Source: Corynebacterium lactis (GTDB lineage: Bacteria > Actinomycetota > Actinomycetes > Mycobacteriales > Mycobacteriaceae). Taken from it: 64,000 nucleotides of DNA. The stretch spans positions 832,119 through 896,118 of the forward strand of contig NZ_ULHE01000001.1 in assembly GCF_900519355.1 (NCBI RefSeq), given 5' to 3'. Both the position numbers and the translations under genes were made by a program. The notes beneath the pieces were generated by a model, which was given only the letters and a program-made list of their open reading frames with translations, was not told the origin of the DNA and did not search any database. Within the stretch, counting starts at the first letter, position 1. Each line of letters begins with the position of its first letter. Positions 30,698 to 39,592 of the stretch are shown here, one piece after another.

Positions 30698-32214
30698 CGG
30701 TAGGGACGGCGTTGGCGGTGGGGCTTTGCGGAGTCGAAGGATCGATTGTCGAGGTTGAGGCCGATGTGGGCCGAGGGCTTCCCGGCATCTATATCGGGGG
30801 CCTCGGCGACGCGGCTGTGGGGGAGGCCCGCGAGAGAGTGCGCACGGCGGCGGCCAACTCGGAGATGGCATGGCCCCGGACAAAGATCGTGGTGAGCCTC
30901 TCGCCGGCGCACATGCGCAAGCACGGCACCGGCTTCGACCTCGCCATTGTCTGCGCGGTGCTGATCGCCAACTCGGACAACGCCGAGGCGAAAGGGCGCC
31001 TGCGCAGGACCGTCCTCATCGGGGAGTTGGGTCTGGACGGATCTATCAGGCCCGTGCGTGGCGTACTGCCTGCGGTCCTGGCGGCGCGCGACGCCGGTGC
31101 GAGGTGGGTCGTGGTCCCCGAGGCCAACGCTCAGGAGGCAGCGCTTGTCGACGGAATCGCGGTGGGCACGGCCGCGGACCTGCAGCAGCTCTGGCGCTGG
31201 GTGCTCACCGGCGAGGGAATTGCCACGCCGCGCTCCGGAGCGCCTGGCCAGGCAGAATTTGCCGTCGATCTCAGCGACGTCGACGGGCAGAGTCAGGCCC
31301 GTTTCGCCCTCGAGGTCGCTGCAGCCGGAGGGCATCACCTCTTTATGCAGGGCTCGCCGGGGACAGGTAAGTCGATGCTGGCCGAGCGCTTGCCGACGAT
31401 CCTGCCGCCCCTGACCAGGCGCCAGCAGTTGGAGGTGACGGCAATCCACTCGGTGGCCGGCGCGCTGGACCAGTCGGGCACACTGATAACGCACCCTCCC
31501 TTCGTGAACCCGCACCATGGGGCGACGGCGGCGGCGCTCGTGGGAGGCGGTGCGATACCTCGGCCCGGGGCCATCAGCCTCGCCCACCACGGCGTTCTCT
31601 TCCTGGACGAGGTCACGCTGATGAGGCCCGCGGTCACCGATGCGCTGCGCACCCCGCTCGAGACGGGTTCGATCGCGCACGTACGGACCCACCACCGCGT
31701 CGTGTTTCCCTGCCGGACGCAACTGGTGATGGCCGCGAATCCCTGCCGCTGCGGGGCGGCGTACGCCAGCGAGTGCACGTGCACCGCCACCGATCGGGCC
31801 AGGCACGACAGGGCGCTGTCGGGACCGCTGTGCGACCGCATCGACATCAACGTCATGCTGACTCCCGCGGGTGCCATCGTGGGAACCGGCGAGCCGGGGG
31901 AGCCTTCCGCTGCGGTACGCGAGCGAGTCGTCGAGGCTCGCGAGAGGGCCGCACACCGTTGGCGGGCGCAGGGGCACGCTGCAGAACTCACGAACGCTAC
32001 GGTGCCGAGGGCGCGGATGCGTCGGCAAGCGGGGCTGAACCCGGAGGCGATGGCGCTGCTCGAATACAAGCTGAAGGCGGGGGAGCTGAGCCGAAGAGGG
32101 GTCGACAAGGTCATTGCGCTGGCCTGGACGCTGGCAGACCTCGACGGCGCCGCGACGTTTACTTTCGACCACGTCACTACCGCGTGCGGCCTGCATGACG
32201 AGAAGATCTACTAA
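30694..32214 (+). CDS. YifB/ComM-family Mg-chelatase-like AAA+ ATPase
   Basis: A 506-residue protein with an N-terminal Lon-protease-like domain, the AAA+ core (GSPGTGKSMLAERLPTILPP with Walker A, then VLFLDEVTLM as Walker B) and a C-terminal helical domain. A CxCG-type Cys cluster (NPCRCGAAYASECTCT) is conserved in the family. ComM is a branch-migration helicase that promotes integration of transforming DNA in competent bacteria. It is translationally coupled to yraN and 17 nt upstream of dprA. Two copies of the GCTTGCCGACG motif lie in it (31388, 32020). Confidence 0.9.
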   Translation: MTVGTALAVGLCGVEGSIVEVEADVGRGLPGIYIGGLGDAAVGEARERVRTAAANSEMAWPRTKIVVSLSPAHMRKHGTGFDLAIVCAVLIANSDNAEAKGRLRRTVLIGELGLDGSIRPVRGVLPAVLAARDAGARWVVVPEANAQEAALVDGIAVGTAADLQQLWRWVLTGEGIATPRSGAPGQAEFAVDLSDVDGQSQARFALEVAAAGGHHLFMQGSPGTGKSMLAERLPTILPPLTRRQQLEVTAIHSVAGALDQSGTLITHPPFVNPHHGATAAALVGGGAIPRPGAISLAHHGVLFLDEVTLMRPAVTDALRTPLETGSIAHVRTHHRVVFPCRTQLVMAANPCRCGAAYASECTCTATDRARHDRALSGPLCDRIDINVMLTPAGAIVGTGEPGEPSAAVRERVVEARERAAHRWRAQGHAAELTNATVPRARMRRQAGLNPEAMALLEYKLKAGELSRRGVDKVIALAWTLADLDGAATFTFDHVTTACGLHDEKIY

Positions 32215-32231
32215 CTAACCAAGGGGGAATC

Positions 32232-33380
32232 ATGAATGCGGAGAGGAATACCGAGAGGGCGTACGCCTACCTCAACAGGGTCATCGAGGGTACTCACCCG
32301 GAGATTGTGAGGCTTGTCGACGAGTACGGTGCCGAGGACGTAGCCGAGCGCATCAAGGCGCGCCGGGCGCTTCCGAACCGACTATTGGCATCGACGGAGT
32401 CGCGGGCCTACACGGACACGAGCGCGCAGGACGTGGCCGATGCCGCGGCGCTTGGCTACCGGCTGGTCCACCCGGGCTGCGCGGAGTGGCCGGTCGAGAA
32501 GTTTGCGGCATTTGACGCGCTGGAGGCCACCGACCGCTCGGATGCCCCGCCGTTGGCGCTGTGGGTATGCGGCCGGGACCTGCGCGAGACGGCCGGGGAG
32601 TCGGTGGCGCTGGTCGGAACGCGTGCCTCGACCCGTTACGGCGTGGATGTCGCAGCGCAGCTCGCCGGACAGATGGCCAGCAATCGGGTGACTGTCGTCA
32701 GTGGAGGGGCCCTCGGCATCGACGCGGCGGCGCACAGGGCGGCGCTTGAGGCCGGCGGGGTCACCATTGCGGTTGCCGCGTGTGGGCCCGGCGTGGCCTA
32801 CCCCTCGGCACATCGGCAACTCTTTTCCGACATCGCGCGGAGTGGATGCCTGGTCAGCGAGTATCCGCCCGCGGTGCGCCCCGCCCGCCATCGCTTCCTC
32901 ACCCGAAACCGCCTGGTCGCCGCGCTTGCCGACGCCACCATCGTCGTCGAGGCCGGGTGGCGGTCGGGGGCCCGCAACACCGCGAGCTGGGCCACACGCA
33001 TGAACCGGCCCCTCGGCGCGGTGCCCGGGCCGGTCACCTCCCCGGCCACGACGGGGAGCCACGACCTGATCCGCACAGGGCAGGCGGTACTGGTGACGAA
33101 CGCGGACAACGTTTTCGCCCTCTACCGCGCGGTGGGCAGCGTCGACGAGGACCGTCAGCTCGAGCTTGAGTGGGCCAAGAGCGCGACGCAGGGGCTCAGC
33201 CGCAACGAGCTATCGGTCTTCGACGCGCTGAACGTTTCGTCGCCGGTCGGCGTTGATGTGGTCTCGGCCAGGGCCGGCTTCTCGATCGAGTTGGCGACCT
33301 TCCTCCTTCTTGACCTCCAGAAACGCGGCCTCGTGCGCAGGAGCGAAGGCGGCTGGTCCCGTGCCGCGGAAGCCGCCTAG
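32232..33380 (+). CDS. dprA: DNA-processing protein DprA
   Basis: A 382-residue DprA/Smf protein that loads RecA on incoming single-stranded DNA. The Rossmann-like core shows VALVGTRASTRYG, VVSGGALGIDAAAHRAAL and LVSEYPPAVRPARHRFLTRNRLVAAL. The C-terminal winged helix is at about residues 320-382. The ATG has AAGGGGG upstream. A GCTTGCCGACG motif occurs inside at 32934-32944. Corynebacteria are not established as naturally competent, so a recombination role is the safer statement. Confidence 0.94.
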   Translation: MNAERNTERAYAYLNRVIEGTHPEIVRLVDEYGAEDVAERIKARRALPNRLLASTESRAYTDTSAQDVADAAALGYRLVHPGCAEWPVEKFAAFDALEATDRSDAPPLALWVCGRDLRETAGESVALVGTRASTRYGVDVAAQLAGQMASNRVTVVSGGALGIDAAAHRAALEAGGVTIAVAACGPGVAYPSAHRQLFSDIARSGCLVSEYPPAVRPARHRFLTRNRLVAALADATIVVEAGWRSGARNTASWATRMNRPLGAVPGPVTSPATTGSHDLIRTGQAVLVTNADNVFALYRAVGSVDEDRQLELEWAKSATQGLSRNELSVFDALNVSSPVGVDVVSARAGFSIELATFLLLDLQKRGLVRRSEGGWSRAAEAA

Positions 33381-33390
33381 AAATTTCCTA

Positions 33391-33418
33391 TTGCACTTTC
33401 GGCCCCACTATGTAAAAT
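33391..33418 (+). promoter_or_regulatory. promoter of the candidate small RNA
   Basis: TTGCAC (33391-33396) and TAAAAT (33413-33418) with a 16-bp spacer lie 10 bp after the dprA stop. No open frame with a start and Shine-Dalgarno follows before the terminator at 33508. Confidence 0.65.
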
Positions 33419-33424
33419 AGGAAA

Positions 33425-33541
33425 GGCAAGCCTAAGTATCCGGGCGGTTCGGGCTGGTTCCGCCTGGTCGTTAGTCGCTTAGGCGTTTGCAACATGGGTG
33501 AGGCATGGGCAGTGGCCCCGGCGACGGGGCCACTGCCTTTT
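33425..33541 (+). ncRNA. candidate small RNA between dprA and xerC
   Basis: The predicted transcript is about 117 nt and has three parts. First is a closed domain: gcctaag (33430-33436) pairs with cttaggc (33478-33484) and encloses ccgggcgg (33440-33447) pairing with ccgcctgg (33460-33467). Next is an unpaired linker (33485-33507) containing GGGTGAGG. Last is a 13-bp perfect terminator stem, ggcagtggccccg with cggggccactgcc, capped by GCGA and followed by TTTT. The next gene, xerC, has its own TAAGAT box, so this looks like an independent unit, not a leader. I do not recognise it as a known RNA family. Confidence 0.6.
33508..33541 (+). terminator. strong intrinsic terminator with GCGA tetraloop
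   Basis: The 13-bp perfect stem 33508-33520 with 33525-33537 has a GNRA-type loop (GCGA) and is followed by TTTT. It is the strongest terminator in the window. Confidence 0.9.
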
Positions 33542-33582
33542 CCGCGTGTTTGCGCAGTGTGGGGTCGCCTAAGATGGTCTGC

Positions 33583-34494
33583 GTGAACGAGTCACGAGAT
33601 AACTGGGCGGAGGGGCTATCTCCGAATGTCGAAGCGGTGCTCATGGACTTCCTCGACGAGGCCACGTTTTCCAGGGGGCTCTCGCCCGCGACCGTCCGCG
33701 CCTACCGCGCCGACCTCGTTCCCCTTCTCACGGGGCTCTCCCATATCCGCGATCTCGATACCGCCACCATCCGCGCACACCTCGGCGCCAAGCACAAAGG
33801 GGGAGCGGCGCGCACCTCGCTCGCTCGGCTGACGACGTCGATCAGGCAGTTCTGCAGCTGGGCCGTCGCCCGGCAGATCCTTGAAACCGACCCCTCGGTG
33901 CGACTGTCGTCCCCGAAGCCGCGCAGACATCTGCCGGAGGTGCTCTCCCCGGGGCAGGTGGACGGGGCCCTCGGGCAGATCGGGGGCGAGGATTCGCCCG
34001 AGCAGCGCCGGGATCGGGCAATCGTCGAGCTGCTCTACGCCACAGGAATCCGCGTCGAGGAGCTCTGCGGCGCAAATGTGGGCGACCTCAACCTCTCGGG
34101 CGAGATGATCCGCGTTGTCGGCAAGGGAAACAAGGAGCGCGGCGTCCCCTTTGGAGTTCCCGCCCGCACAGCTCTGCAAGGCTGGCTCGACGTGCGCGCC
34201 CGGATGGCCTCGCCGGAGGCGGGAGACGCCCTCTTCGTCGGGGTGCGCGGAGGACGGCTGGGGGCGAGGCAGGCGCGGCGCATCGTGCACAAGTACACCG
34301 CCGCGGCCGGGGTGGACGTCTCCCCGCACGCCCTGCGCCACTCTGCGGCCACCGCCATGGTCGAGGGTGGGGCAGACCTGCGCGTCGTGCAGGAGATGCT
34401 CGGGCACAGCTCGCTGGCCACGACGCAGATCTACACGCACGTCTCCGCCGACCGCCTCCGCGAGGTGCATAAGCGCGCGCACCCCAGGGGGTAG
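33583..34494 (+). CDS. xerC: tyrosine recombinase XerC
   Basis: A 303-residue site-specific recombinase for resolving chromosome dimers at dif with XerD and FtsK. The catalytic residues are visible: Arg in YATGIRVEELC, His-x-x-Arg in HALRHSAATAM, His in LGHSSLATTQIYTH and the Tyr nucleophile in that last motif. The N-terminal SAM-like DNA-binding domain covers residues 15-110. GTG 33583 has TAAGAT (33570-33575) exactly 7 nt upstream. Position after dprA and before rpsB supports XerC over XerD. Confidence 0.9.
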   Translation: MNESRDNWAEGLSPNVEAVLMDFLDEATFSRGLSPATVRAYRADLVPLLTGLSHIRDLDTATIRAHLGAKHKGGAARTSLARLTTSIRQFCSWAVARQILETDPSVRLSSPKPRRHLPEVLSPGQVDGALGQIGGEDSPEQRRDRAIVELLYATGIRVEELCGANVGDLNLSGEMIRVVGKGNKERGVPFGVPARTALQGWLDVRARMASPEAGDALFVGVRGGRLGARQARRIVHKYTAAAGVDVSPHALRHSAATAMVEGGADLRVVQEMLGHSSLATTQIYTHVSADRLREVHKRAHPRG

Positions 34495-34497
34495 GTG

Positions 34498-35013
34498 CTA
34501 CTCGACGGGCTTCAAGACAATAGGGCGCCGTCGCAGGAGATCGAGCGGATTGAGATAGTCCTGTCCCAAAAGAGCGCCCCAGTGAAGGCCTGGCTCGGGA
34601 TGCTTCGGGTGCGCCACCAATGCGCCGATGACCTGCCCCCGCAAGACGCGGTCGCCCCTTTTTAGCGCAGTCTCCACGGGCTGGTAGGTCGTGCGAATTC
34701 CGTCGGCGTGCAGGATGGATACCGAGGTCACGCCGCCAATTGGCCCGGAAAAGTGCACGACGCCATCGGCCGACGCCACCACAGACGCGCCGGGCGCCGC
34801 CGCGAGGTCCACGCCACGGTGCCCGCTGAGCCAGCGCTTCTCGGGCGGGCTAAAGCCACGCAGGACGCGGCCGGGTACGGGCTTGATGTGCGCAATGTCG
34901 GAAATGCTGCCTGTCGACGGCCTCGCGAGCGCCGCAGGTGCGGAGCCGAAAACGAGCAAGGCCACCGCAAATGCTGCAGAAACGGCGCGAGGGTGCGCTG
35001 TAATCGTTGCCAT
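34498..35013 (-). CDS. secreted M23-family peptidase
   Basis: A 171-residue exported protein with a signal peptide (AVSAAFAVALLVFGSAPAALA) and a LytM/M23 domain. The zinc ligands are in SGHRGVDLAAAPG (H and D) and the terminal GLHWGALL. M23 enzymes cut peptidoglycan cross-bridges, though some are inactive activators. The motif is close to canonical, so activity is plausible. The frame is open further upstream, but the signal peptide places the ATG at 35013. It converges with xerC, 3 nt apart. Confidence 0.82.
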   Translation of the reverse strand: MATITAHPRAVSAAFAVALLVFGSAPAALARPSTGSISDIAHIKPVPGRVLRGFSPPEKRWLSGHRGVDLAAAPGASVVASADGVVHFSGPIGGVTSVSILHADGIRTTYQPVETALKRGDRVLRGQVIGALVAHPKHPEPGLHWGALLGQDYLNPLDLLRRRPIVLKPVE

Positions 35014-35076
35014 GGGCACTAGGATGTGGGAGACGGCCGGCGTCGGCAAGCGAAAATGGGGGAGTCGGCGCGAAAC

Positions 35077-35104
35077 TGTGGATGGACGGGCGAGCTGTGG
35101 ACAA
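35077..35104 (-). promoter_or_regulatory. pair of DnaA-box-like sites upstream of rpsB
   Basis: Read on the minus strand: TTGTCCACA (35096-35104), which matches the actinobacterial DnaA box, and CCATCCACA (35077-35085). They lie 23 bp before the rpsB -35 element. Confidence 0.5.
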
Positions 35105-35126
35105 CCCGCCGACGCGGCCGCAAATA

Positions 35127-35156
35127 TTGCAGTTAGCCGGGGGATTCCGCTAAGAT
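35127..35156 (+). promoter_or_regulatory. rpsB-tsf promoter
   Basis: TTGCAG (35127-35132) and TAAGAT (35151-35156) are separated by 18 bp. Transcription would begin near 35163. Confidence 0.65.
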
Positions 35157-35200
35157 AGCGCCCGCAGTGTGTGCCCTGGGAAGTCCTAGATAGGAAGCCC

Positions 35201-35278
35201 ATGGATCGCTACTGCACAAACACGACTACGCGCGCGACCCATTCCGGTTCGCTCACGGGTGCCTCATCGGGTGGCTGA
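35201..35278 (+). CDS. possible leader peptide upstream of rpsB
   Basis: A 25-codon open frame, starting ATG 35201 with AGGAA a few bases upstream and ending TGA at 35276-35278. Its peptide (MDRYCTNTTTRATHSG...) has a Thr-rich stretch. It precedes a hairpin in the rpsB leader. Coding status is uncertain; it could be chance. Confidence 0.25.
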   Translation: MDRYCTNTTTRATHSGSLTGASSGG

Positions 35279-35321
35279 AGTATGGCCGCTGCGGGGTGTG
35301 AGCGGGCAGGGGAGCGCTAGG

Positions 35322-35340
35322 GCACAGGGAAAGCCTGTGC
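35322..35340 (+). promoter_or_regulatory. hairpin in the rpsB leader
   Basis: gcacagg (35322-35328) pairs perfectly with cctgtgc (35334-35340) around a GAAAG loop and is followed by ATTGATTT. It may be an attenuator or an S2-binding structure for autoregulation; neither is proven. Confidence 0.4.
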
Positions 35341-35431
35341 ATTGATTTAACCGCATCTTTATCGGAAAGAAAGGAAGGGGAGCAGCCGCAGCCCTAGTCA
35401 GGCTGGACGCGAGGACTTCCCTGAATATCAC

Positions 35432-36232
35432 ATGGCTGTTGTATCCATGCGAGAACTGCTCGACGCTGGCGTCCACTTCGGTCACCAGACCCGCCGTTGG
35501 AACCCGAAGATGAAGCGCTTCATCTTCACCGAGCGCAACGGCATCTACATCATCGACCTGCAGCAGACCCTGACCTACATCGACGAGGCTTTCGAGTTCG
35601 TCAAGGAGACCGTCGCCCACGGCGGCAACATTCTCTTCGTCGGCACCAAGAAGCAGGCTCAGGAAGCTGTCCAGAACGAGGCAGAGCGCGTTGACATGCC
35701 GTACGTCAACCACCGCTGGCTCGGCGGCATGCTGACCAACTTCTCCACCGTCTCCAAGCGTCTGGCTCGCCTGAAGGAGCTTCAGGCAATGGACGCCGCT
35801 GAGAACGGCTACGAGGGTCGCGGCAAGAAGGAAATCCTGATGCTGACCCGCGAGCGCACCAAGCTGGAGCGCACCCTGGGTGGTATCCGCGATATGGCTA
35901 AGGTTCCGTCCGCACTGTGGATCGTTGACACCAACAAGGAGCACATCGCCGTCGCCGAGGCCAAGAAGCTGGGCATCCCGGTTGTCGCTATCCTCGACAC
36001 CAACTGCGATCCGGACGACGTCGACTTCCCGATCCCGGGCAACGACGACGCCATCCGCGCCGCTTCCGTCCTGACCCGCATCATCTCCACCGCTGTGGAG
36101 GAGGGCCGCAAGGCTCGCGCCGAGCGCGAGGTCGCTGCTGCTCGCGAGGCCGCTGGCGACGCTCCGGTTGAGGCTGCTGCTGAGGCGGAGACTGAGGAAG
36201 CAGCCGCTACCGAGGCTGCTACCGCAGAGTAA
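35432..36232 (+). CDS. rpsB: 30S ribosomal protein S2
   Basis: A 266-residue S2 protein. Conserved stretches include [36 protein letters not shown] and [25 protein letters not shown]. The C-terminus carries an Ala/Glu-rich extension typical of actinobacteria. It forms an operon with tsf (32 nt gap), and the promoter lies about 270 nt upstream. Confidence 0.97.
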   Translation: MAVVSMRELLDAGVHFGHQTRRWNPKMKRFIFTERNGIYIIDLQQTLTYIDEAFEFVKETVAHGGNILFVGTKKQAQEAVQNEAERVDMPYVNHRWLGGMLTNFSTVSKRLARLKELQAMDAAENGYEGRGKKEILMLTRERTKLERTLGGIRDMAKVPSALWIVDTNKEHIAVAEAKKLGIPVVAILDTNCDPDDVDFPIPGNDDAIRAASVLTRIISTAVEEGRKARAEREVAAAREAAGDAPVEAAAEAETEEAAATEAATAE

Positions 36233-36264
36233 TTAACAACCACAACAAGGGAGGATCGCCACAC

Positions 36265-37092
36265 ATGGCGAATTTCACCGCTGCTGACGTGAAGAAGCTC
36301 CGCGAGCTGACCGGCTCCGGCATGAAGGCCTGCAAGGACGCTCTCGTCGAGACCGATGGCGACTTCGACAAGGCTGTCGAGATCCTGCGCATCAAGGGTG
36401 CTAAGGACGTCGGAAAGCGCGCCGAGCGCACCGCCGCCGAGGGCCTGATCGCCGTCTCCGGCAACACCATGATCGAGGTCAACTCCGAGACCGACTTCGT
36501 CGCGAAGAACCAGGAGTTCATCGACTTCGCCAACAAGGTCGCCGAGGCTGCTGCCGCTGTCAAGGCGAACACCCCGGAGGAGCTCGCTGCTGCCGAGGTC
36601 GACGGCAAGACCGCCGCCGAGGCCACCCAGGAGCTCTCCGCCAAGATCGGCGAGAAGCTCGAGCTGCGCCGCGCCGTCACCCTCGAGGGCGACAAGGTTT
36701 CCGTCTACCTGCACCGCCGTGCAGCTGACCTGCCGGCCGGCGTCGGCGTTCTGGTTGCCTACACCGGCGAGGGCGAGAAGGCCGAAGAAGCCGCTCACGC
36801 CGCCGCTATGCAGGTTGCCGCTCTGAAGGCTCAGTACCTGTCCCGCGAGGACGTTCCGGCTGAGCGCGTCGAGGCCGAGCGCGCCGTCTACGAGAAGATC
36901 ACCCGCGAGGAGGGCAAGCCGGAGCAGGCTATCCCGAAGATCGTCGAGGGTCGTCTGAACGGCTTCTACAAGGACGTCGTCCTGGTCGAGCAGGCTTCCG
37001 TCGCCGACAGCAAGAAGACCGTCGAGCAGCTCATGAAGGAAGCTGGCGTCACCCTGACCGGTTTCGCTCGCTTCGAGGTCGGCCAGCACTAG
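36265..37092 (+). CDS. tsf: elongation factor Ts
   Basis: A 275-residue guanine nucleotide exchange factor for EF-Tu. The N-terminal UBA-like domain ([18 protein letters not shown]) and the core TDFVAKN motif are present, as is the C-terminal [20 protein letters not shown] 36265 has GGGAGG (36248-36253). Transcription ends at the strong terminator at 37142-37185. Confidence 0.97.
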   Translation: MANFTAADVKKLRELTGSGMKACKDALVETDGDFDKAVEILRIKGAKDVGKRAERTAAEGLIAVSGNTMIEVNSETDFVAKNQEFIDFANKVAEAAAAVKANTPEELAAAEVDGKTAAEATQELSAKIGEKLELRRAVTLEGDKVSVYLHRRAADLPAGVGVLVAYTGEGEKAEEAAHAAAMQVAALKAQYLSREDVPAERVEAERAVYEKITREEGKPEQAIPKIVEGRLNGFYKDVVLVEQASVADSKKTVEQLMKEAGVTLTGFARFEVGQH

Positions 37093-37141
37093 TCTTTAAT
37101 CCGAGGCCAACTCGGACTCGCTTGCCGGACTGATTGTTCGG

Positions 37142-37185
37142 TATCCCCCTGATGCGCCATTTGTGCATATCAGGGGGATATTTTT
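37142..37185 (+). terminator. intrinsic terminator after tsf
   Basis: tatccccctgat (37142-37153) pairs perfectly with atcagggggata (37169-37180) and is followed by TTTTTATG. It closes the rpsB-tsf operon. Confidence 0.92.
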
Positions 37186-37295
37186 ATGCGCTCGCGGTCT
37201 GCTGGGGCCGAACGGCGCGTGCATGTGCAACCCGTGGGCGCCACCGGGTAGACTCGTCTGCGACTTTTAGTATGCGCGAGAAAGGTGCAATAGCG

Positions 37296-38021
37296 ATGGC
37301 GGAAACTTCCGACCGTTCTGGTTTCAAGCGAGTAATGCTCAAGCTCGGCGGAGAGATGTTCGGCGGTGGCAACGTCGGCGTCGACCCGGACGTGGTCCAG
37401 AACGTCGCTCGCCAGATCGCGGAGATCGCGCGTGACGGCGTCGAGGTCTGCGTCGTCATCGGCGGTGGCAACTTCTTCCGCGGCGCGCAGCTGCAGCAGC
37501 GCGGCATGGACCGCGCCCGCTCCGACTACATGGGCATGCTCGGCACCGTCATGAACTGCCTCGCGCTGCAGGACTTCCTGGAACAGGAGGGCATCGACAG
37601 CCGCGTGCAGACCGCCATCAATATGGCCCAGGTCGCCGAGCCCTACCTGCCACTGCGCGCGAAGCGCCACCTGGAAAAGGGCCGCGTCGTTATCTTCGGC
37701 GCTGGCATGGGCATGCCGTATTTCTCCACCGACACCACCGCAGCCCAGCGCGCCCTCGAGATCGACTGCGAGGTCCTGCTGATGGCGAAGGCCGTCGACG
37801 GGGTCTACTCGGCCGATCCTCGCGAGGTTCCGGATGCGGAGCTCTTCTCCGAGATCACCCACCGCGAGGTCCTCGAGCGCAACCTTCGCGTCGCCGACGC
37901 CACCGCCTTCTCGCTCTGCATGGACAACAAGATGCCGATCCTCGTCTTCAATCTGCTTACCGACGGCAACATCGCCCGGGCGGTATCGGGCGAGCGAATC
38001 GGTACTCTGGTCCATAGCTGA
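37296..38021 (+). CDS. pyrH: uridylate kinase
   Basis: A 241-residue hexameric UMP kinase of the amino acid kinase fold. [15 protein letters not shown] is the N-terminal P-loop-like segment, with [13 protein letters not shown] and [16 protein letters not shown] further on. The frame is open upstream to 37134, but the family start and an AAAGGTG stretch (about 37281-37287) favour ATG 37296. A TAGACT box at 37249-37254 may be its promoter. Followed by frr, the usual pair. Confidence 0.95.
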   Translation: MAETSDRSGFKRVMLKLGGEMFGGGNVGVDPDVVQNVARQIAEIARDGVEVCVVIGGGNFFRGAQLQQRGMDRARSDYMGMLGTVMNCLALQDFLEQEGIDSRVQTAINMAQVAEPYLPLRAKRHLEKGRVVIFGAGMGMPYFSTDTTAAQRALEIDCEVLLMAKAVDGVYSADPREVPDAELFSEITHREVLERNLRVADATAFSLCMDNKMPILVFNLLTDGNIARAVSGERIGTLVHS

Positions 38022-38069
38022 TAAGTTTGTAGGCGCTCTGTGCCTTCGAAGTAAACGAGGATTAACACA

Positions 38070-38627
38070 ATGATTGATGAAGTTCTGCTCGATGCTGAGG
38101 AAAAATTCGGCAACTCGGTCGAGCACTGCCGCGAGGATCTGACCACCATCCGGACTGGTCGCGCGAACCCTTCCATGTTCAACGGCGTCATCGCTGAGTA
38201 CTACGGTGTGCCTACCCCGATTACCCAGATGGCAACCATCTCGGTGCCGGAACCCCGCATGCTGCTCATCAAGCCGTACGAGCCGGGCGTTATGCACGAT
38301 ATTGAGAACGCGATCCGCAACTCGGACCTCGGCGTTAATCCGACCAACGACGGCCAGGTTCTTCGTGTCACCGTCCCGCAGCTGACCGAGGAGCGTCGTC
38401 GCGAGATGGTCAAGGTCGCCAAGGGCAAGGGCGAGGATGCCAAGATTGCCATCCGCAACGTCCGCCGCAAGGGCATGGAGCTTCTGAAGAAGATTCAGAA
38501 GGACGGCGACGCCGGCGAGGACGAGGTGCAGGCCGCCGAGAAGGAGCTCGACTCCCTGACCAAGTCCTACGTTGAGAAGGTTGATTCCCTGGTCGAGCGT
38601 AAAGAAGCCGAGCTGCTCGAGGTCTAG
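38070..38627 (+). CDS. frr: ribosome recycling factor
   Basis: A 185-residue factor that splits post-termination ribosomes with EF-G. The conserved region [15 protein letters not shown] and the C-terminal [14 protein letters not shown] and [19 protein letters not shown] are intact. A GAGGATTAA stretch precedes the ATG. It is 48 nt after pyrH and 57 nt before cdsA. Confidence 0.97.
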   Translation: MIDEVLLDAEEKFGNSVEHCREDLTTIRTGRANPSMFNGVIAEYYGVPTPITQMATISVPEPRMLLIKPYEPGVMHDIENAIRNSDLGVNPTNDGQVLRVTVPQLTEERRREMVKVAKGKGEDAKIAIRNVRRKGMELLKKIQKDGDAGEDEVQAAEKELDSLTKSYVEKVDSLVERKEAELLEV

Positions 38628-38684
38628 GCCCAGGCCAGTCAGGGCCCGACATAGGGCCCATAAAAGAAGGGGAAATCAGCGCTT

Positions 38685-39584
38685 ATGCCACCGCGTCGAT
38701 CGCATCGAGATCGTGTTGTCGAAGAGCTCCGGGGACTCAAGCCGCGCAACTCGGCCGGACGTAACGTTCCCGTCGCTATCGGCGTCGGCGTAGCTCTTGG
38801 CGCGCTGGTGATCGTCTGCCTCCTGCTGGGCTCCATGGCCTGGAATATCATGGTCGCAGTGGCCGCTGCCCTGGCGACGTGGGAGGTGGGGCAGCGCCTG
38901 AAGGAATCCGACTGGCAGGTCCCGAGGCCGGTCCTCCTTGTCGGCGGGCAGTTGATGATCTGGCTCTCGGTCGCCTACGGCGCCGTCGGGCTGGTCATGG
39001 GCCTGGTCTTGACTCTCATGATCTTGCTCGTGTCCAGGCTCTTCCTGCACGGCACACAGGAGTCTCCGCGCAACTGGCTGCGGGACGTCTCCGTCGCGAC
39101 CTTCGTCCTGCTATGGATTCCGTTCTGCATTGCGCTGGCCGCGCGCCTGTCGGAGATGGAAAACCCGTGGGGAGTCGATCCGCGCTTCGTCATCGTGACC
39201 TTCATGCTCGGCGTCGTGGCTAACGACGTCGGCGGTTACGCAGCTGGCGTGTTTTTTGGCAAGCACCCCATGGCGCCGCGGGTGAGCCCGAAGAAGTCCT
39301 GGGAAGGATTCGGCGGCTCGCTGCTGCTGGGCGCCGCGGTGGGGATCGGCAATGCCATCCTGCTGCTTGGTGCGCCCTGGTGGCAGGGCCTCGTGCTGGG
39401 TGTGGCCCTGGTGATTGCGGCTACGCTGGGAGACCTGGTCGAGTCGCAGTTCAAGCGGGACCTCGGCATCAAGGACATGTCCTCGATGCTGCCCGGCCAC
39501 GGCGGCCTGATGGACCGCCTGGACGGCATGCTGCCGGCGGCCGCGATGACGTGGCTGCTGCTGCGCGCCCTTATCCTGCTTTAA
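38685..39584 (+). CDS. cdsA: phosphatidate cytidylyltransferase
   Basis: A 299-residue integral membrane enzyme that makes CDP-diacylglycerol from phosphatidate and CTP. The family signature SPKKSWEGFGGSL and the C-terminal block GDLVESQFKRDLGIKDMS, then LPGHGGLMDRLDG, are clear. About eight hydrophobic segments. The ATG follows AAGGGGA. It converges with the LapA-like gene, 8 bp apart. Confidence 0.95.
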   Translation: MPPRRSHRDRVVEELRGLKPRNSAGRNVPVAIGVGVALGALVIVCLLLGSMAWNIMVAVAAALATWEVGQRLKESDWQVPRPVLLVGGQLMIWLSVAYGAVGLVMGLVLTLMILLVSRLFLHGTQESPRNWLRDVSVATFVLLWIPFCIALAARLSEMENPWGVDPRFVIVTFMLGVVANDVGGYAAGVFFGKHPMAPRVSPKKSWEGFGGSLLLGAAVGIGNAILLLGAPWWQGLVLGVALVIAATLGDLVESQFKRDLGIKDMSSMLPGHGGLMDRLDGMLPAAAMTWLLLRALILL

Positions 39585-39592
39585 TTGCCGCT

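Larger units (their letters stand above)
35014..35431. other. regulatory region between the M23 gene and rpsB
   Basis: This 418-bp interval holds no conventional gene. It contains two DnaA-box-like sites (35077-35104), the rpsB promoter (35127-35156), a possible 25-codon leader ORF (35201-35278) and a hairpin (35322-35340). The rpsB leader would be about 270 nt, long for this genome, where many mRNAs look leaderless. Confidence 0.65.

Noticed and set aside
33421..33440. DtxR iron box at 'aaaggcaagcctaag'
   Set aside because: Only the central AGG..CCT dyad matches; the outer half-sites of the DtxR consensus are missing.
33425..33541. 6C RNA as identity of the small RNA candidate
   Set aside because: 6C RNAs have two hairpins with C-runs in the loops; the loops here are TTCGGGCTGGTT and GCGA.
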